DNA of 64,000 nucleotides. Origin: Bradyrhizobium hereditatis (GTDB taxonomy: Bacteria; Pseudomonadota; Alphaproteobacteria; Rhizobiales; Xanthobacteraceae). The translations under genes and the position numbers were made by a program. Every line of letters starts with the position of its first letter. Position 1 is the stretch's first letter. A model generated the notes under the pieces. The model did no database searches, was not told where the DNA came from, and saw only the letters and a program-made list of their open reading frames with translations. Below are positions 56,506 through 64,000 of this stretch, one piece after another. The DNA is taken from assembly GCF_020329435.1 (NCBI RefSeq), contig NZ_JAGKJK010000005.1:405501-469500 (forward strand), given 5' to 3'.

Positions 56506-58370
56506 ACCGCTTCGCCGAATTGCTCGATCGGCTCGCCTATGAGCCCGGCCGCAACAACAAGCTGCGCCTGATCACCGCCTATTTTCGCGAGACGCCCGAT
56601 CCCGACCGCGGCTACGCGCTGGCGGCGCTGACCGGCGCGCTGTCGTTCAAGCATGCCAAGCCGGGATTGATCCGCGACCTGATTATGGATCGCAGCGATC
56701 CGGTGTTGTTTGGGCTGTCGTATGATTACGTCGGGGATCTGTCGGAGACGGTTGCGCTGATGTGGCCGAAGGGTGGGAGCCACTACGCAGAGTCTTTGCT
56801 GGGCGACCCCTCTCCCCCGCCCTCCCCCGCAAGGGGGGAGGGAGCGCAGTTGCGTGCGGGGCTCTCGCCACAGAACAATTCCAAGACCACAAACACCGCT
56901 CTCTCCGTCCCCTCCCCCCTTGCGGGGTCCGAGGCGAGCGAAGCTCGCTCTCGATGTCAGGGAGAGGGATACCACACGGGTGGTGCCAACGTTGACACCC
57001 GCCACAACAACCCGCCGCCGCCTACCCTCTCCGAAGTCGTCAGCACGCTCCGCACGCTCGGCAAGACCGAACTTCCGGCGCAGCTCGCGCGCTGGCTCGA
57101 TGAGCTCGATGAGACCGGGCGATGGGCGCTGTTAAAACTCGTCACCGGCGCGATGCGGATCGGGATTTCGGCACGGCTGGCGAAGACCGCCGCGGCGGCG
57201 CTGGGCGACAAGGATCCGCACGACATCGAACTGATCTGGCCCGGCCTTGCCCCGCCCTATCTCGAATTGTTCGCCTGGCTGGAAGGCCGCGGCGACAAGC
57301 CGGTCAACCGCGATCCCGCGCCGTTCCGTCCTGTCATGCTGGCGCATGCGATCGAGGATACCGATTTCGCCAGTCTCGATCCCGCCGATTACATTGCCGA
57401 ATGGAAATGGGACGGCATTCGCGTGCAGGCGGTCTCCGGCCGCGACGAGCGCGGCCACATGCAGGCGCGGCTCTATTCGCGCACCGGCGAAGATATCACC
57501 AAGAGTTTTCCCGATCTCGTTCCGTCGCTGCATCTGCCGGGCGCGATCGACGGTGAACTGCTGGTGTTGCGCGAGGGCCGCGTCCAGACCTTCAACGTGC
57601 TGCAGCAGCGGCTCAATCGAAAGGTCGTCTCGCCGAAACTGCTCAACGAATTTCCGATTCACTTGCGCGCCTATGACCTGCTCGGCGACGACGAGAACGA
57701 TCTGCGCGAGCTGCCATTTGCCGAACGCCGCGCGCATCTCGAAGCATTCGTCCGCAAGCTCGACGATCCGCGCATCGACCTCTCGCCCACCATTCCCTTC
57801 GAGACCTGGGACGCGCTGATGGCGGCGCGCGCCGATCCGAAAAGCGCCGGCGCCGGCGAGGATGCCGATGCGGTCGAGGGCGTGATGCTCAAGCGCCGTG
57901 ACGCGCCGTATCTGCCGGGTCGCCCCAAGGGCCAGTGGTGGAAATGGAAGCGCGATCCACACATCATCGACGCCGTGCTGATGTATGCGCAGCGCGGCCA
58001 CGGCAAGCGCTCGTCCTATTATTCGGATTACACCTTCGGCGTCTGGACCAATGGCGAGGATGGCGAGCAACTGGTGCCAGTCGGCAAGGCCTATTTCGGC
58101 TTCACCGATGAGGAACTTTTGCAGATCGATCGTTTCGTCCGCCGTAACACGACAGAAAAATTCGGCCCCGTTCGCCACGTCGTGCACGAGCCGGACCAGG
58201 GCCTCGTGCTGGAAGTCGCCTTCGAGGGATTGCAGCGCTCGCCGCGGCACAAATCCGGCGTCGCAATGCGGTTTCCGCGCATCAGCCGCCTGCGTTGGGA
58301 CAAGCCACCGCGCGAGGCCGACCGGCTGGAGACGCTGGAGCGGATGCTGAAGAACGTGACGGCAAATTAA
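56502..58370 (+). CDS. ATP-dependent DNA ligase of the ligase-associated DNA damage response (LigB-like), with insertion
   Basis: A 622-residue ligase. An N-terminal DNA-binding domain (FAELLDRLAYEPGRNNKLRL) is followed by the adenylation domain with motif I EWKWDGIRVQ, nucleophile K302, and motif V region WWKWKRDPHIIDAVLMYAQ. The OB-fold and CLVLEVAFEGLQRSPRHKSG-like C-terminus are complete. Related cisplatin-response ligases are usually some 60-90 residues shorter (from memory). The excess matches about residues 103-172, encoded by a palindromic insertion at 56808-56968 plus flanks. The frame is open throughout. It is coupled to the exonuclease gene by an ATGA overlap. Confidence 0.92.
   Translation: MNRFAELLDRLAYEPGRNNKLRLITAYFRETPDPDRGYALAALTGALSFKHAKPGLIRDLIMDRSDPVLFGLSYDYVGDLSETVALMWPKGGSHYAESLLGDPSPPPSPARGEGAQLRAGLSPQNNSKTTNTALSVPSPLAGSEASEARSRCQGEGYHTGGANVDTRHNNPPPPTLSEVVSTLRTLGKTELPAQLARWLDELDETGRWALLKLVTGAMRIGISARLAKTAAAALGDKDPHDIELIWPGLAPPYLELFAWLEGRGDKPVNRDPAPFRPVMLAHAIEDTDFASLDPADYIAEWKWDGIRVQAVSGRDERGHMQARLYSRTGEDITKSFPDLVPSLHLPGAIDGELLVLREGRVQTFNVLQQRLNRKVVSPKLLNEFPIHLRAYDLLGDDENDLRELPFAERRAHLEAFVRKLDDPRIDLSPTIPFETWDALMAARADPKSAGAGEDADAVEGVMLKRRDAPYLPGRPKGQWWKWKRDPHIIDAVLMYAQRGHGKRSSYYSDYTFGVWTNGEDGEQLVPVGKAYFGFTDEELLQIDRFVRRNTTEKFGPVRHVVHEPDQGLVLEVAFEGLQRSPRHKSGVAMRFPRISRLRWDKPPREADRLETLERMLKNVTAN
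56808..56968. repeat. Palindromic repeat element embedded in ligase coding sequence
   Basis: A 161-base stretch with inverted ends CCCTCTCCC (56808-56816) and GGGAGAGGG (56960-56968). Inside are the hairpin CCCTCCCCC-GCAA-GGGGGGAGGG (56820-56842) and a second, opposite copy near CCCCTCCCCCCTTGCGGGG. It encodes Pro/Ser/Gly-rich peptide (DPSPPPSPARGEGA and VPSPLAGSEASEARS). There is no transposase. Confidence 0.85.
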
Positions 58371-58467
58371 CATTCCAGGGACGCATGGCGGACATTGATT
58401 GCGAGGTGCGGGTTCCCCATGTGCCTCGCCGTGCCTATAATGCGGTACGTTCCGCGAGGAGAGCCCG

Positions 58468-58770
58468 ATGCCCAACGACATCAGAGACCTGCCGGCCAGC
58501 AGTGACGGCCTGAACCGCTTTCTCGGCGGCTCGCCGCTGTCGGTGGCCTTCCGGCTGATCATGCTGTCGATCCTGGTCGGCGTGGTGCTCGCCGCGATCG
58601 GCTTTGATCCCTGGAATATCCTGCACAGCATCCGCATGCTGTTCCAGCGGCTGTGGGATCTCGGCTTCGATGCGGTCAACTGGCTGTGGCGCTACTTCCT
58701 GCTCGGCGCAGTGATCGTGATCCCGATCTGGCTGCTGTCGCGGCTGTTCGGCGCCCCGCGTGGGCGATAA
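58468..58770 (+). CDS. DUF6460 family membrane protein
   Basis: A 100-residue protein with two membrane helices (about residues 27-48, LIMLSILVGVVLAAIGF, and 75-95, YFLLGAVIVIPIWLLSRLF). Between them is the conserved GFDPWNILHSIRMLFQRLWDLGFDAVNW pattern of DUF6460. The function is unknown. The ATG at 58468 has GAGGAGAG closely upstream. It is 97 bases after the ligase gene and 24 before the MBL gene. Confidence 0.82.
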   Translation: MPNDIRDLPASSDGLNRFLGGSPLSVAFRLIMLSILVGVVLAAIGFDPWNILHSIRMLFQRLWDLGFDAVNWLWRYFLLGAVIVIPIWLLSRLFGAPRGR

Positions 58771-58794
58771 GTTAGGGGCGAAAGGCTGCAGCCG

Positions 58795-59529
58795 ATGCAA
58801 GTGCGATTTGTCGGCTGCGGCGATGCGCTCGGGTCCGGCGGCAGGTTCAACACCTGCTTTCACGTCACGGGCGCGAGCGTCAATTTCCTGATCGATTGCG
58901 GCGCGTCGTCACTGCCGGCCCTGAAGCGTCTGGGCATCGCTCGCGACGATATCGACCTGATCCTGATCACGCATTTCCATGGCGACCATTTTGGCGGCTT
59001 GCCATTCTTGCTGCTGGATGCGCAATTCACGCGCCGCTCCCGCCCGCTCGTCATCGCAGGCCCGCAAGGCCTCGAGACGAAGCTCGCTAAGTTAAGGGAA
59101 GCGCTGTTCGAGCATTCCTCCAAGACGCCGCAGCGCTTCGATCTTTCCGTCATTCCGCTTGAACCGGAGCAGAGCCGGACGTTCGGCAGCGTCAAGGTGA
59201 CGCCCTATCCCGTGGTCCACGGCGAATCCGGCGGCCCGTTTCTCGCCTATCGGATCGAGGCCGAGGGCCGTATCATCACCTACAGCGCGGATACCGAGTG
59301 GACTGATGCGCTGATCCCGGCGGCGCAAGGTGCTGATCTCTTCATTGCGGAAGCCTACTATTACGACAAGCTCGTCAAGAACCATCTCAGCCTGAAGACG
59401 CTGGAAGCGCATCTGCCTGAAATCAATGCCAAGCTGCTGGTGCTCACGCATATGAGCGACGACATGCTCGGGCGATTGGGCGAACTGCCCTACACGGCGG
59501 CCCATGACGGCATGGTCGTCGAGCTCTAG
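58795..59529 (+). CDS. MBL-fold hydrolase, RNase Z-like
   Basis: A 244-residue metallo-beta-lactamase protein. It opens MQVRFVGCGDALGSGGRFNT, the N-terminus of RNase Z-like phosphodiesterases, and the metal motif is ITHFHGDHFGGLP (HxHxDH). TYSADTEWTDAL carries the bridging aspartate and VLTHMSDDML a late histidine. It lacks the long exosite arm of true RNase Z, so a phosphodiesterase acting on another substrate is likely. It is followed two bases later by the MATE transporter gene and is probably cotranscribed with it. Confidence 0.9.
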   Translation: MQVRFVGCGDALGSGGRFNTCFHVTGASVNFLIDCGASSLPALKRLGIARDDIDLILITHFHGDHFGGLPFLLLDAQFTRRSRPLVIAGPQGLETKLAKLREALFEHSSKTPQRFDLSVIPLEPEQSRTFGSVKVTPYPVVHGESGGPFLAYRIEAEGRIITYSADTEWTDALIPAAQGADLFIAEAYYYDKLVKNHLSLKTLEAHLPEINAKLLVLTHMSDDMLGRLGELPYTAAHDGMVVEL

Positions 59530-59531
59530 GC

Positions 59532-60857
59532 ATGCATTCACTTAAGTCCCCTTCCAGGGTCACGACGGCACAGGTGTTTGCCATCGCCGGTCCCGCGATG
59601 GTCGCAAACCTGACCACGCCGCTGATCGGGATCGTCTCGACCACCGCCATCGGCCGGCTTGGCGACGCCACCCTGCTCGGCGGCGTGGCGATGGCTTCCG
59701 TCCTGTTCGACTGCATATTCTGGCTGTTTGGCTTCCTGCGCATGAGCACGGTGGCTTTTACGGCGCAATCGCTGGGCGCCGGCGAGACGAGCGAATTGCG
59801 CGCGATCCTGATGCGCGGACTGATGGTCGCAGCGCTGGTTGGTGCGGCGCTGATCGCGCTGCAGATCCCGCTCGCCACGATTCTGCTGGGCGCGATGGGT
59901 GGCAGCGAGGGCGTCACGGGCGCGGCCAAGGCCTACTTCGTCATCCGGATCTGGTCGGCGCCGCTAGCGCTCGGCAATTATGTCGTGCTGGGATGGTTGA
60001 TCGGGCAAGCGCACGCCAAACTTGCGCTCGGCATGCAGATCACCATCAATCTCATCAACGTGGCGGCGACCATCGTGCTGGTGCTGGCGCTCGACTTCGG
60101 AATTGCCGGTGCGGCAATCGCCGCGCTGATCGCGGAAGCCGCAGGCCTGGTGCTCGGCATGCTGATCGCGCGCCAGCTTTCGAAGGGGCAATTCGCAACT
60201 TCCCGCGCGTTGCTATTCGACCGCACCAAGCTGATGCGAATGCTCGCGGTCAATCGCGACATCATGATCCGCACCGCCTCGCTGATCGCGGCGTTCCTGT
60301 TCTTCACCTCGCAAGGTGCCCGTGCCGGCGACATGACGCTCGCCGCCAATGCGGTGCTCAACAATTTTCTGCTGTTCGGCGCCTTTTTTCTCGACGGCCT
60401 CGCCAATGCCGCCGAGCAGCTCTGCGGCCGCGCCTATGGCGCGCGCGACAAGGATGCGTTTGCAGGTGCGGTGAAGCTCGTCATCATCTGGGGCTTCGGC
60501 TTCGCGCTCGCAGTCGCCACCTGTTTCCTGCTGTTTGGGACTATGTTTATCGATATGATGACTGCAAGCGTGGAGGTGCGACGCATCGCACGCGATTATT
60601 TGCCGTTCGTCATCTTTGCGCCGCTGCTCGGCGTGTTCGCCTTTGCGTTTGACGGCATCTATATCGGCGCCACCTGGGCGCGCGACATGCGTAACCTGAT
60701 GGTGGCCTCGCTATTGATCTTTCTTGCCGCGTGGTTCGTACTGCGATCATACGGCAATGCCGGACTGTGGGGCGCGCTGCTCGTGCACTATGCGGCGCGC
60801 GGTGGGCTGGAGGCGTTGAGGTATCCGGCGTTGCTGCGGAAGTCGTTCAGCTCGTAG
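59532..60857 (+). CDS. MATE family efflux transporter
   Basis: A 441-residue DinF-subfamily multidrug and toxin extrusion protein with twelve predicted helices in two six-helix bundles (opening AQVFAIAGPAMVANLTTPLIG; LDGLANAAEQLCGRAYGARD in the second half is typical of DinF). It expels cationic or other compounds using an ion gradient. The ATG is at 59532. Its stop codon TAG (60855-60857) is supplied by the first bases of a dispersed GTAGCCCGG repeat, so the native C-terminus may have been trimmed or altered. Confidence 0.93.
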   Translation: MHSLKSPSRVTTAQVFAIAGPAMVANLTTPLIGIVSTTAIGRLGDATLLGGVAMASVLFDCIFWLFGFLRMSTVAFTAQSLGAGETSELRAILMRGLMVAALVGAALIALQIPLATILLGAMGGSEGVTGAAKAYFVIRIWSAPLALGNYVVLGWLIGQAHAKLALGMQITINLINVAATIVLVLALDFGIAGAAIAALIAEAAGLVLGMLIARQLSKGQFATSRALLFDRTKLMRMLAVNRDIMIRTASLIAAFLFFTSQGARAGDMTLAANAVLNNFLLFGAFFLDGLANAAEQLCGRAYGARDKDAFAGAVKLVIIWGFGFALAVATCFLLFGTMFIDMMTASVEVRRIARDYLPFVIFAPLLGVFAFAFDGIYIGATWARDMRNLMVASLLIFLAAWFVLRSYGNAGLWGALLVHYAARGGLEALRYPALLRKSFSS

Positions 60858-60930
60858 CCCGGATGAGCGAAGCGACATCCGGGACGAAGGTTAGTGTAGC
60901 CCCGGATATCGCTACGCTCATCCGGGCTAC
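60854..60930. repeat. Dispersed palindromic repeat, GTAGCCCGGATGAGCG type (copy 2)
   Basis: The left edge GTAGCCCGGATGAGCGAAGC and the right edge GCTACGCTCATCCGGGCTAC are inverted copies. Compared with copy 1 at 26762-26838, both halves are nearly identical and the length is the same (77 bases). It overlaps the MATE stop codon and ends three bases before the pyrD stop codon. Confidence 0.9.
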
Positions 60931-60933
60931 AAT

Positions 60934-62031
60934 CTACCTCACCGGCCAGTCCTCGGCGGTGATCGTCGCCGCATCGGCGCCGACGATCTCCGACAGCGAG
61001 TCGCGGCCCGTGCGCAGCAGCGTCGATGCAAGATCGCTCTTGATGTCACCCACCAAGCCAAGCCCCTTGTAGACCAGCGACGAATAGAGCTGGATCAGGC
61101 TGGCGCCGGCGCGGATTTTCGTCAGTGCGGCGCCACCGGAATCGATGCCGCCGACGCCGATCAGCGGGAATGCGCCTTCGACGCGGACATAAGTCTCCGC
61201 CACCATCCGCGTCGACAGGCGGAACAGCGGTCGCCCGGATAATCCACCCTGCTCTTTCCCTCGCGCCTGCTCGCGCAAGCTCGAGGGTCGCGCCAGCGTG
61301 GTGTTGGCGACGATCATGCCGTCGACGCCGCGCGAGCGCGCGATGTGCACGACGTCGTCGAGTTCGGTCAAACTCAGATCCGGCGCGATCTTCAGCAGCA
61401 CCGGCGAATCGCCGGCATTCCTGCGCACGCGCTCGCGCGCATCGATCACCTTGGCGAGGAGATCGTCGAGCGCCGCCGATTGCTGCAGATTGCGCAATCC
61501 CGGCGTGTTCGGCGAGGAGACGTTGACGGTGAAATAGCTCGCAACCGGCGCGAAGGTCTCGATCAGCTTGACGTAATCGGCGACGCGGTCGGGCGAGTCC
61601 TTGTTGGCCCCGACATTGACGCCGACGATGCCGCCATGATGGGCGCGCGCGGCGAGGCGGCGCAGCGCGGCTTCAGCGCCGTCATTGTTGAAGCCCATGC
61701 GGTTGATCACGGCTTCGTCGCGTTCGAGGCGAAACAGCCGCGGCCGCGGATTGCCTCCTTGCGGCTTCGGCGTCACCGTGCCGATCTCGACGAAGCCGAA
61801 GCCGAGCCGCAGCAGCGCGTCGGGCACCTCCGCGCTCTTGTCGAAGCCCGCGGCCATGCCGATCGGATTGGGAAAATTCAGGCCGAAGGCGCGCACCGCC
61901 AGCTTGTGGTCATCGGCGCGCGGCTTGACAGGCGGCAGCAGCCGCAGGCCGTGGATCGCCATGCGGTGCGCATCCTCCGGATCGAACCAACGGAGCAGCG
62001 GCAGCGAAAAGGCGTCGAAGGCGCGGATCAC
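60934..62031 (-). CDS. pyrD: Dihydroorotate dehydrogenase (quinone), class 2
   Basis: A 365-residue FMN enzyme oxidising dihydroorotate to orotate in pyrimidine synthesis, linked to membrane quinone. The N-terminal amphipathic helices (RAFDAFSLPLLRWFDPEDAH) are the class 2 membrane anchor. Motifs: NPIGMAAGFDKSAEVPD, NRMGFNNDG, VNVSSPNTPGLRNLQ with the catalytic serine, and the FMN phosphate loop GVGGIDSG. The start is GTG at 62031, overlapping the DUF952 stop (GTGA), so the two are coupled. Confidence 0.96.
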   Translation of the reverse strand: MIRAFDAFSLPLLRWFDPEDAHRMAIHGLRLLPPVKPRADDHKLAVRAFGLNFPNPIGMAAGFDKSAEVPDALLRLGFGFVEIGTVTPKPQGGNPRPRLFRLERDEAVINRMGFNNDGAEAALRRLAARAHHGGIVGVNVGANKDSPDRVADYVKLIETFAPVASYFTVNVSSPNTPGLRNLQQSAALDDLLAKVIDARERVRRNAGDSPVLLKIAPDLSLTELDDVVHIARSRGVDGMIVANTTLARPSSLREQARGKEQGGLSGRPLFRLSTRMVAETYVRVEGAFPLIGVGGIDSGGAALTKIRAGASLIQLYSSLVYKGLGLVGDIKSDLASTLLRTGRDSLSEIVGADAATITAEDWPVR

Positions 62032-62372
62032 GGCGCAAGCTCCGGAATATCGTGCGTGCCGTCGGACCGCGCGCGCATGTCGAGGATTTCGATCACCGCG
62101 CCGAGATCGAGCTCGCCATAGAGATGCGGGAACAGTTCGCCGTTGCGCGAGGGCTCCCAGCGCAGCGCGTCACCGAGCGCGTCCGCATCGACCGCGACCA
62201 GGAACAGGCCGGTCTGCCCGAAATAATGCTTTCGCGCCGTCTCGGCGACCTGCGAGGCGGTGGAGAAATGAATGAAGCCGTCGCGCAGATCATCCGCGCT
62301 GCCGCGGTAGACACCCTGCCGTTCGGCCTCGCGCCAGGCCGAGGCGGGAGTGATTTTGTAGATCGTGGGCAC
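62028..62372 (-). CDS. DUF952 family protein
   Basis: A 114-residue protein of DUF952. It opens PTIYKITPASAWREAERQG and keeps the family motif DGFIHFSTASQVAETARKHY, an ADP-ribosyltransferase-like fold fragment of unknown activity. It starts at GTG 62372, since the frame upstream is proline-rich and not conserved. The gene is coupled to pyrD through the GTGA overlap, a common arrangement in Rhizobiales. Confidence 0.87.
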   Translation of the reverse strand: MPTIYKITPASAWREAERQGVYRGSADDLRDGFIHFSTASQVAETARKHYFGQTGLFLVAVDADALGDALRWEPSRNGELFPHLYGELDLGAVIEILDMRARSDGTHDIPELAP

Positions 62373-62668
62373 GGCGTTCCGGGCTTGTCGTTTAAGTCGC
62401 TTGGGATCTCCCGGAGGTGGCCGGGCTGGCGGCCGACCGTAAAGGCGGCAGCCCTCCAACTCAAGCGCAACAGCGGCATGGCGCGGCGCTTATTCGGTTC
62501 TGATTTCATCAGAACCGAATGTCAGTTTCTGGTTTTGACGCGTTTTCACCGAACCGGTGTCCGCCCCGGATCAGGTCCGGGGCACGCTTTCGCTCGAAAA
62601 CGCTGGGCCAGATTTGCGCAAACCGGCCGGATCAGGCAATAATTCCTATACCGCTTCGGGGATTTTCG

Positions 62669-63322
62669 ATGGCCAGGCAGTCCAAGGCACAACGTATCCT
62701 GACCCACGACCAGGTCTGGACCGCGCTGGACCGGCTGGCGGAACGCGCCGGCATGTCGCCCTCTGGCCTTGCCAAGCGCGCCGGTCTCGACCCCACCACC
62801 TTCAACAAATCCAAGCGCATCACCGCCGACGGCCGCGAGCGCTGGCCTTCGACCGAATCCCTGTCCAAGGCGCTGGCCGCCACGAATTCTTCGATCGACA
62901 CCTTCGTGCAGTTGATCGGCGACGGCGCGCGCGGCAACCAATCGGTCCCGCTGCTCGCGCTGGCGCAGGCCGGCAGCGGCGGTCATTTCGATGAGAGCGG
63001 CTTCCCCTCCGGCAAGGGCTGGGACGAGGTGGCGCTGCCGTCGGCCAGCGACGAGCACGCCTATGCGCTGGAGATCTCAGGCGATTCGATGAAGCCCACC
63101 TACCGCGACGGCGACATCATCGTGGTGTCACCGGGCACGCCGATCCGGCGCGGCGATCGCGTGGTGCTGAAAACGTCGGACGGCGAAGTCATGGTCAAGG
63201 AATTGAAGCGGCGGACCACCAGGACGCTGGAACTCCAGTCGCTGAACTCTGCACAGGCCGATCGCACGCTGAACGCCGACGACGTCGCCTGGATCGCAAG
63301 GATCGTGTGGGCGAGCCAATAG
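62669..63322 (+). CDS. HTH transcriptional regulator with S24 LexA-like domain
   Basis: A 217-residue protein. The N-terminal helix-turn-helix covers about residues 25-60 (MSPSGLAKRAGLDPTTFNKS). The C-terminal S24 domain has the putative self-cleavage site LAQAG-SGG (about residue 101), serine in EISGDSMKPTYRDGD and lysine in RVVLKTSDGEVMVKEL. All elements for RecA-type or spontaneous autocleavage seem present. It resembles phage-type C2 repressors kept in chromosomes. The ATG at 62669 has GGGGA six bases upstream. A DNA glycosylase gene follows it by one base. Confidence 0.9.
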   Translation: MARQSKAQRILTHDQVWTALDRLAERAGMSPSGLAKRAGLDPTTFNKSKRITADGRERWPSTESLSKALAATNSSIDTFVQLIGDGARGNQSVPLLALAQAGSGGHFDESGFPSGKGWDEVALPSASDEHAYALEISGDSMKPTYRDGDIIVVSPGTPIRRGDRVVLKTSDGEVMVKELKRRTTRTLELQSLNSAQADRTLNADDVAWIARIVWASQ

Positions 63323-63323
63323 G

Positions 63324-63839
63324 ATGGCCGCTTTCGTGACGGATGTGCTCAGCGATCTACTGCAGCATTCCTTGCGCATCGTGTTGTGCGGTACCGCGGC
63401 GGGAACAACGTCCGCCGCCGAGCGGGCCTACTACGCCCACCGGCAGAACAAGTTCTGGAAGATCATCCACGAGACGGGGCTGACGCCGGAGCAGCTGCAG
63501 CCTCGTCAGTATCGCAGCCTGCTGCAACATGGAATTGGTTTGACGGATCTGGTGAAAGCGGGGGCAGGGATGGACCGCGCGACGCTGCCAAGACTGACAG
63601 CAGCAGATCGCGCGCGGCTGAACAATTCGATCGTGACATTTCGGCCGCAGTTTCTCGCATTCACAAGCAAGACGGCCGGACAAAAATTCTTCGACGGCAA
63701 GCGCGACTATGGCGAACAGCGTGAAGTGATCGGCGATACCAGGGTGTGGATATTGCCGTCGACTTCGGGCGCGGCCAATGGAAGCTGGCGGCCGGAAGTC
63801 TGGCACCGATTTGCGGAAGAGGTGAGAGCGGCGGAGTGA
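63324..63839 (+). CDS. Mug-like G/U mismatch-specific DNA glycosylase family protein
   Basis: A 171-residue member of the uracil-DNA glycosylase superfamily, nearest to the Mug/TDG and hypoxanthine-glycosylase branch. It begins the fold with IVLCGTAAGTTSAAERAYYA (motif 1), then NKFWKIIHETGLTPEQL, GIGLTDL, and ends with motif 2 LPSTSGAANGSW. It removes mismatched or deaminated bases to start base-excision repair. The ATG at 63324 is one base after the S24 repressor stop, so the two are almost surely cotranscribed. The substrate range is not certain. Confidence 0.85.
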   Translation: MAAFVTDVLSDLLQHSLRIVLCGTAAGTTSAAERAYYAHRQNKFWKIIHETGLTPEQLQPRQYRSLLQHGIGLTDLVKAGAGMDRATLPRLTAADRARLNNSIVTFRPQFLAFTSKTAGQKFFDGKRDYGEQREVIGDTRVWILPSTSGAANGSWRPEVWHRFAEEVRAAE

Positions 63840-63854
63840 CGAACTGCCCATTGC

Positions 63855-63886
63855 GTCGCCCCTGCGAACGCAAACGCAGGGACGAC
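63855..63886. repeat. Dispersed palindromic repeat, GTCGTCCCTGCG type (shortened copy 3)
   Basis: GTCGCCCCTGCGAACGC and GCAGGGACGAC form inverted ends with almost nothing between. Compared with the copies at 27985-28106 and 31656-31775, this one has only the termini, as if the centre was deleted. Confidence 0.7.
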
Positions 63887-63907
63887 GGCAAGACCACGAC
63901 GCGAAAC

Positions 63908-64000
63908 TTACGTCGCGTAGTCAGGCTCTTTGCGATCCAGCATCCGCTTCAGCGCCGCGAAATGCCGCTCGGCCGGGGTCGGGCTCTTGTAGAGATGGTC
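63908..64000 (-). CDS. Unidentified protein, C-terminal end only
   Basis: The last 30 codons of a minus-strand gene enter from the right edge and stop at TAA (63908-63910). The visible peptide ends PAERHFAALKRMLDRKEPDYAT, a charged helical tail. I cannot assign a family from this alone. It is convergent with the glycosylase gene. Confidence 0.6.
   Translation of the reverse strand, partial: DHLYKSPTPAERHFAALKRMLDRKEPDYAT

Noticed and set aside
56808..56968. Insertion sequence inside the ligase gene
   Set aside because: There is no transposase frame, the element is only 161 bases, and related copies are bare palindromes, so it is a dispersed repeat, not an IS.

Overview
The window is about 64 kb of high-GC alphaproteobacterial chromosome. 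Protein families, gene order and dispersed palindromes all point to Bradyrhizobium or a close Nitrobacteraceae relative. Pointers include the coxB-coxA-ctaB-small gene-ctaG-coxC-DUF983-SURF1 operon, a plant-type glutamate-cysteine ligase, TTG/GTG starts, and many intergenic inverted repeats. No rRNA, tRNA, CRISPR array, transposase or integrase was seen.

Layout. 0-3.1 kb: end of a GNAT gene, an M16 peptidase and thrC, all on the minus strand. 3.1-14.1 kb: a mixed block holding an orphan LolC-type permease, a periplasmic aldehyde oxidoreductase operon (paoA-paoB-paoC) with a divergent LysR regulator, three small uncharacterised genes, a divergent NarL-type response regulator/histidine kinase pair and a SnoaL-like gene. 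14.1-20.7 kb: aa3-type cytochrome c oxidase operon with its assembly factors. 21-27 kb: an IalB-like protein, a doxX-dsrE-tlpA redox operon with a divergent HxlR regulator, GNAT, tldD, signal peptidase I and MmcQ/YjbR. 27-31.6 kb: nucleotidyltransferase, PAN-domain secreted protein, gshA, and a divergent MarR/glutathione S-transferase pair with a clear double-palindrome operator. 31.8-37.8 kb: beta-oxidation operon (acyl-CoA dehydrogenase, thiolase, FadJ-like) and a SnoaL-like gene. 37.9-45 kb: PadR, a 1109-residue PodJ-like Sel1 protein, a ClpP-like membrane protein, and a TauE exporter with its TIGR02186 partner. 45-49 kb: Nramp-like transporter, UlaG-like hydrolase, EamA transporter, LysR. 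49.4-58.4 kb: the four components of the ligase-associated DNA damage response (PdeM phosphoesterase, Lhr-type helicase, MBL exonuclease, ATP-dependent ligase), split by an ABC binding-protein gene and a TPR-methyltransferase gene. 58.4-64 kb: DUF6460, MBL hydrolase, MATE transporter, pyrD, DUF952, an S24-type HTH repressor, a Mug-like DNA glycosylase and the 3' end of an unrecognised gene.

The most striking non-genic signal is the load of dispersed palindromic repeats, at least seven sequence types. One type also lies in frame inside two genes of the same repair system, the helicase and the ligase. It adds low-complexity Ser/Pro/Gly-rich peptide and makes the ligase longer than I expect for its family. 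Repeat edges also supply the stop codons of the MATE and Nramp genes. The repair cluster is recognised from its families, so the set itself is not new. The coding-sequence invasions and the clear operator palindromes are the observations I would follow up first.
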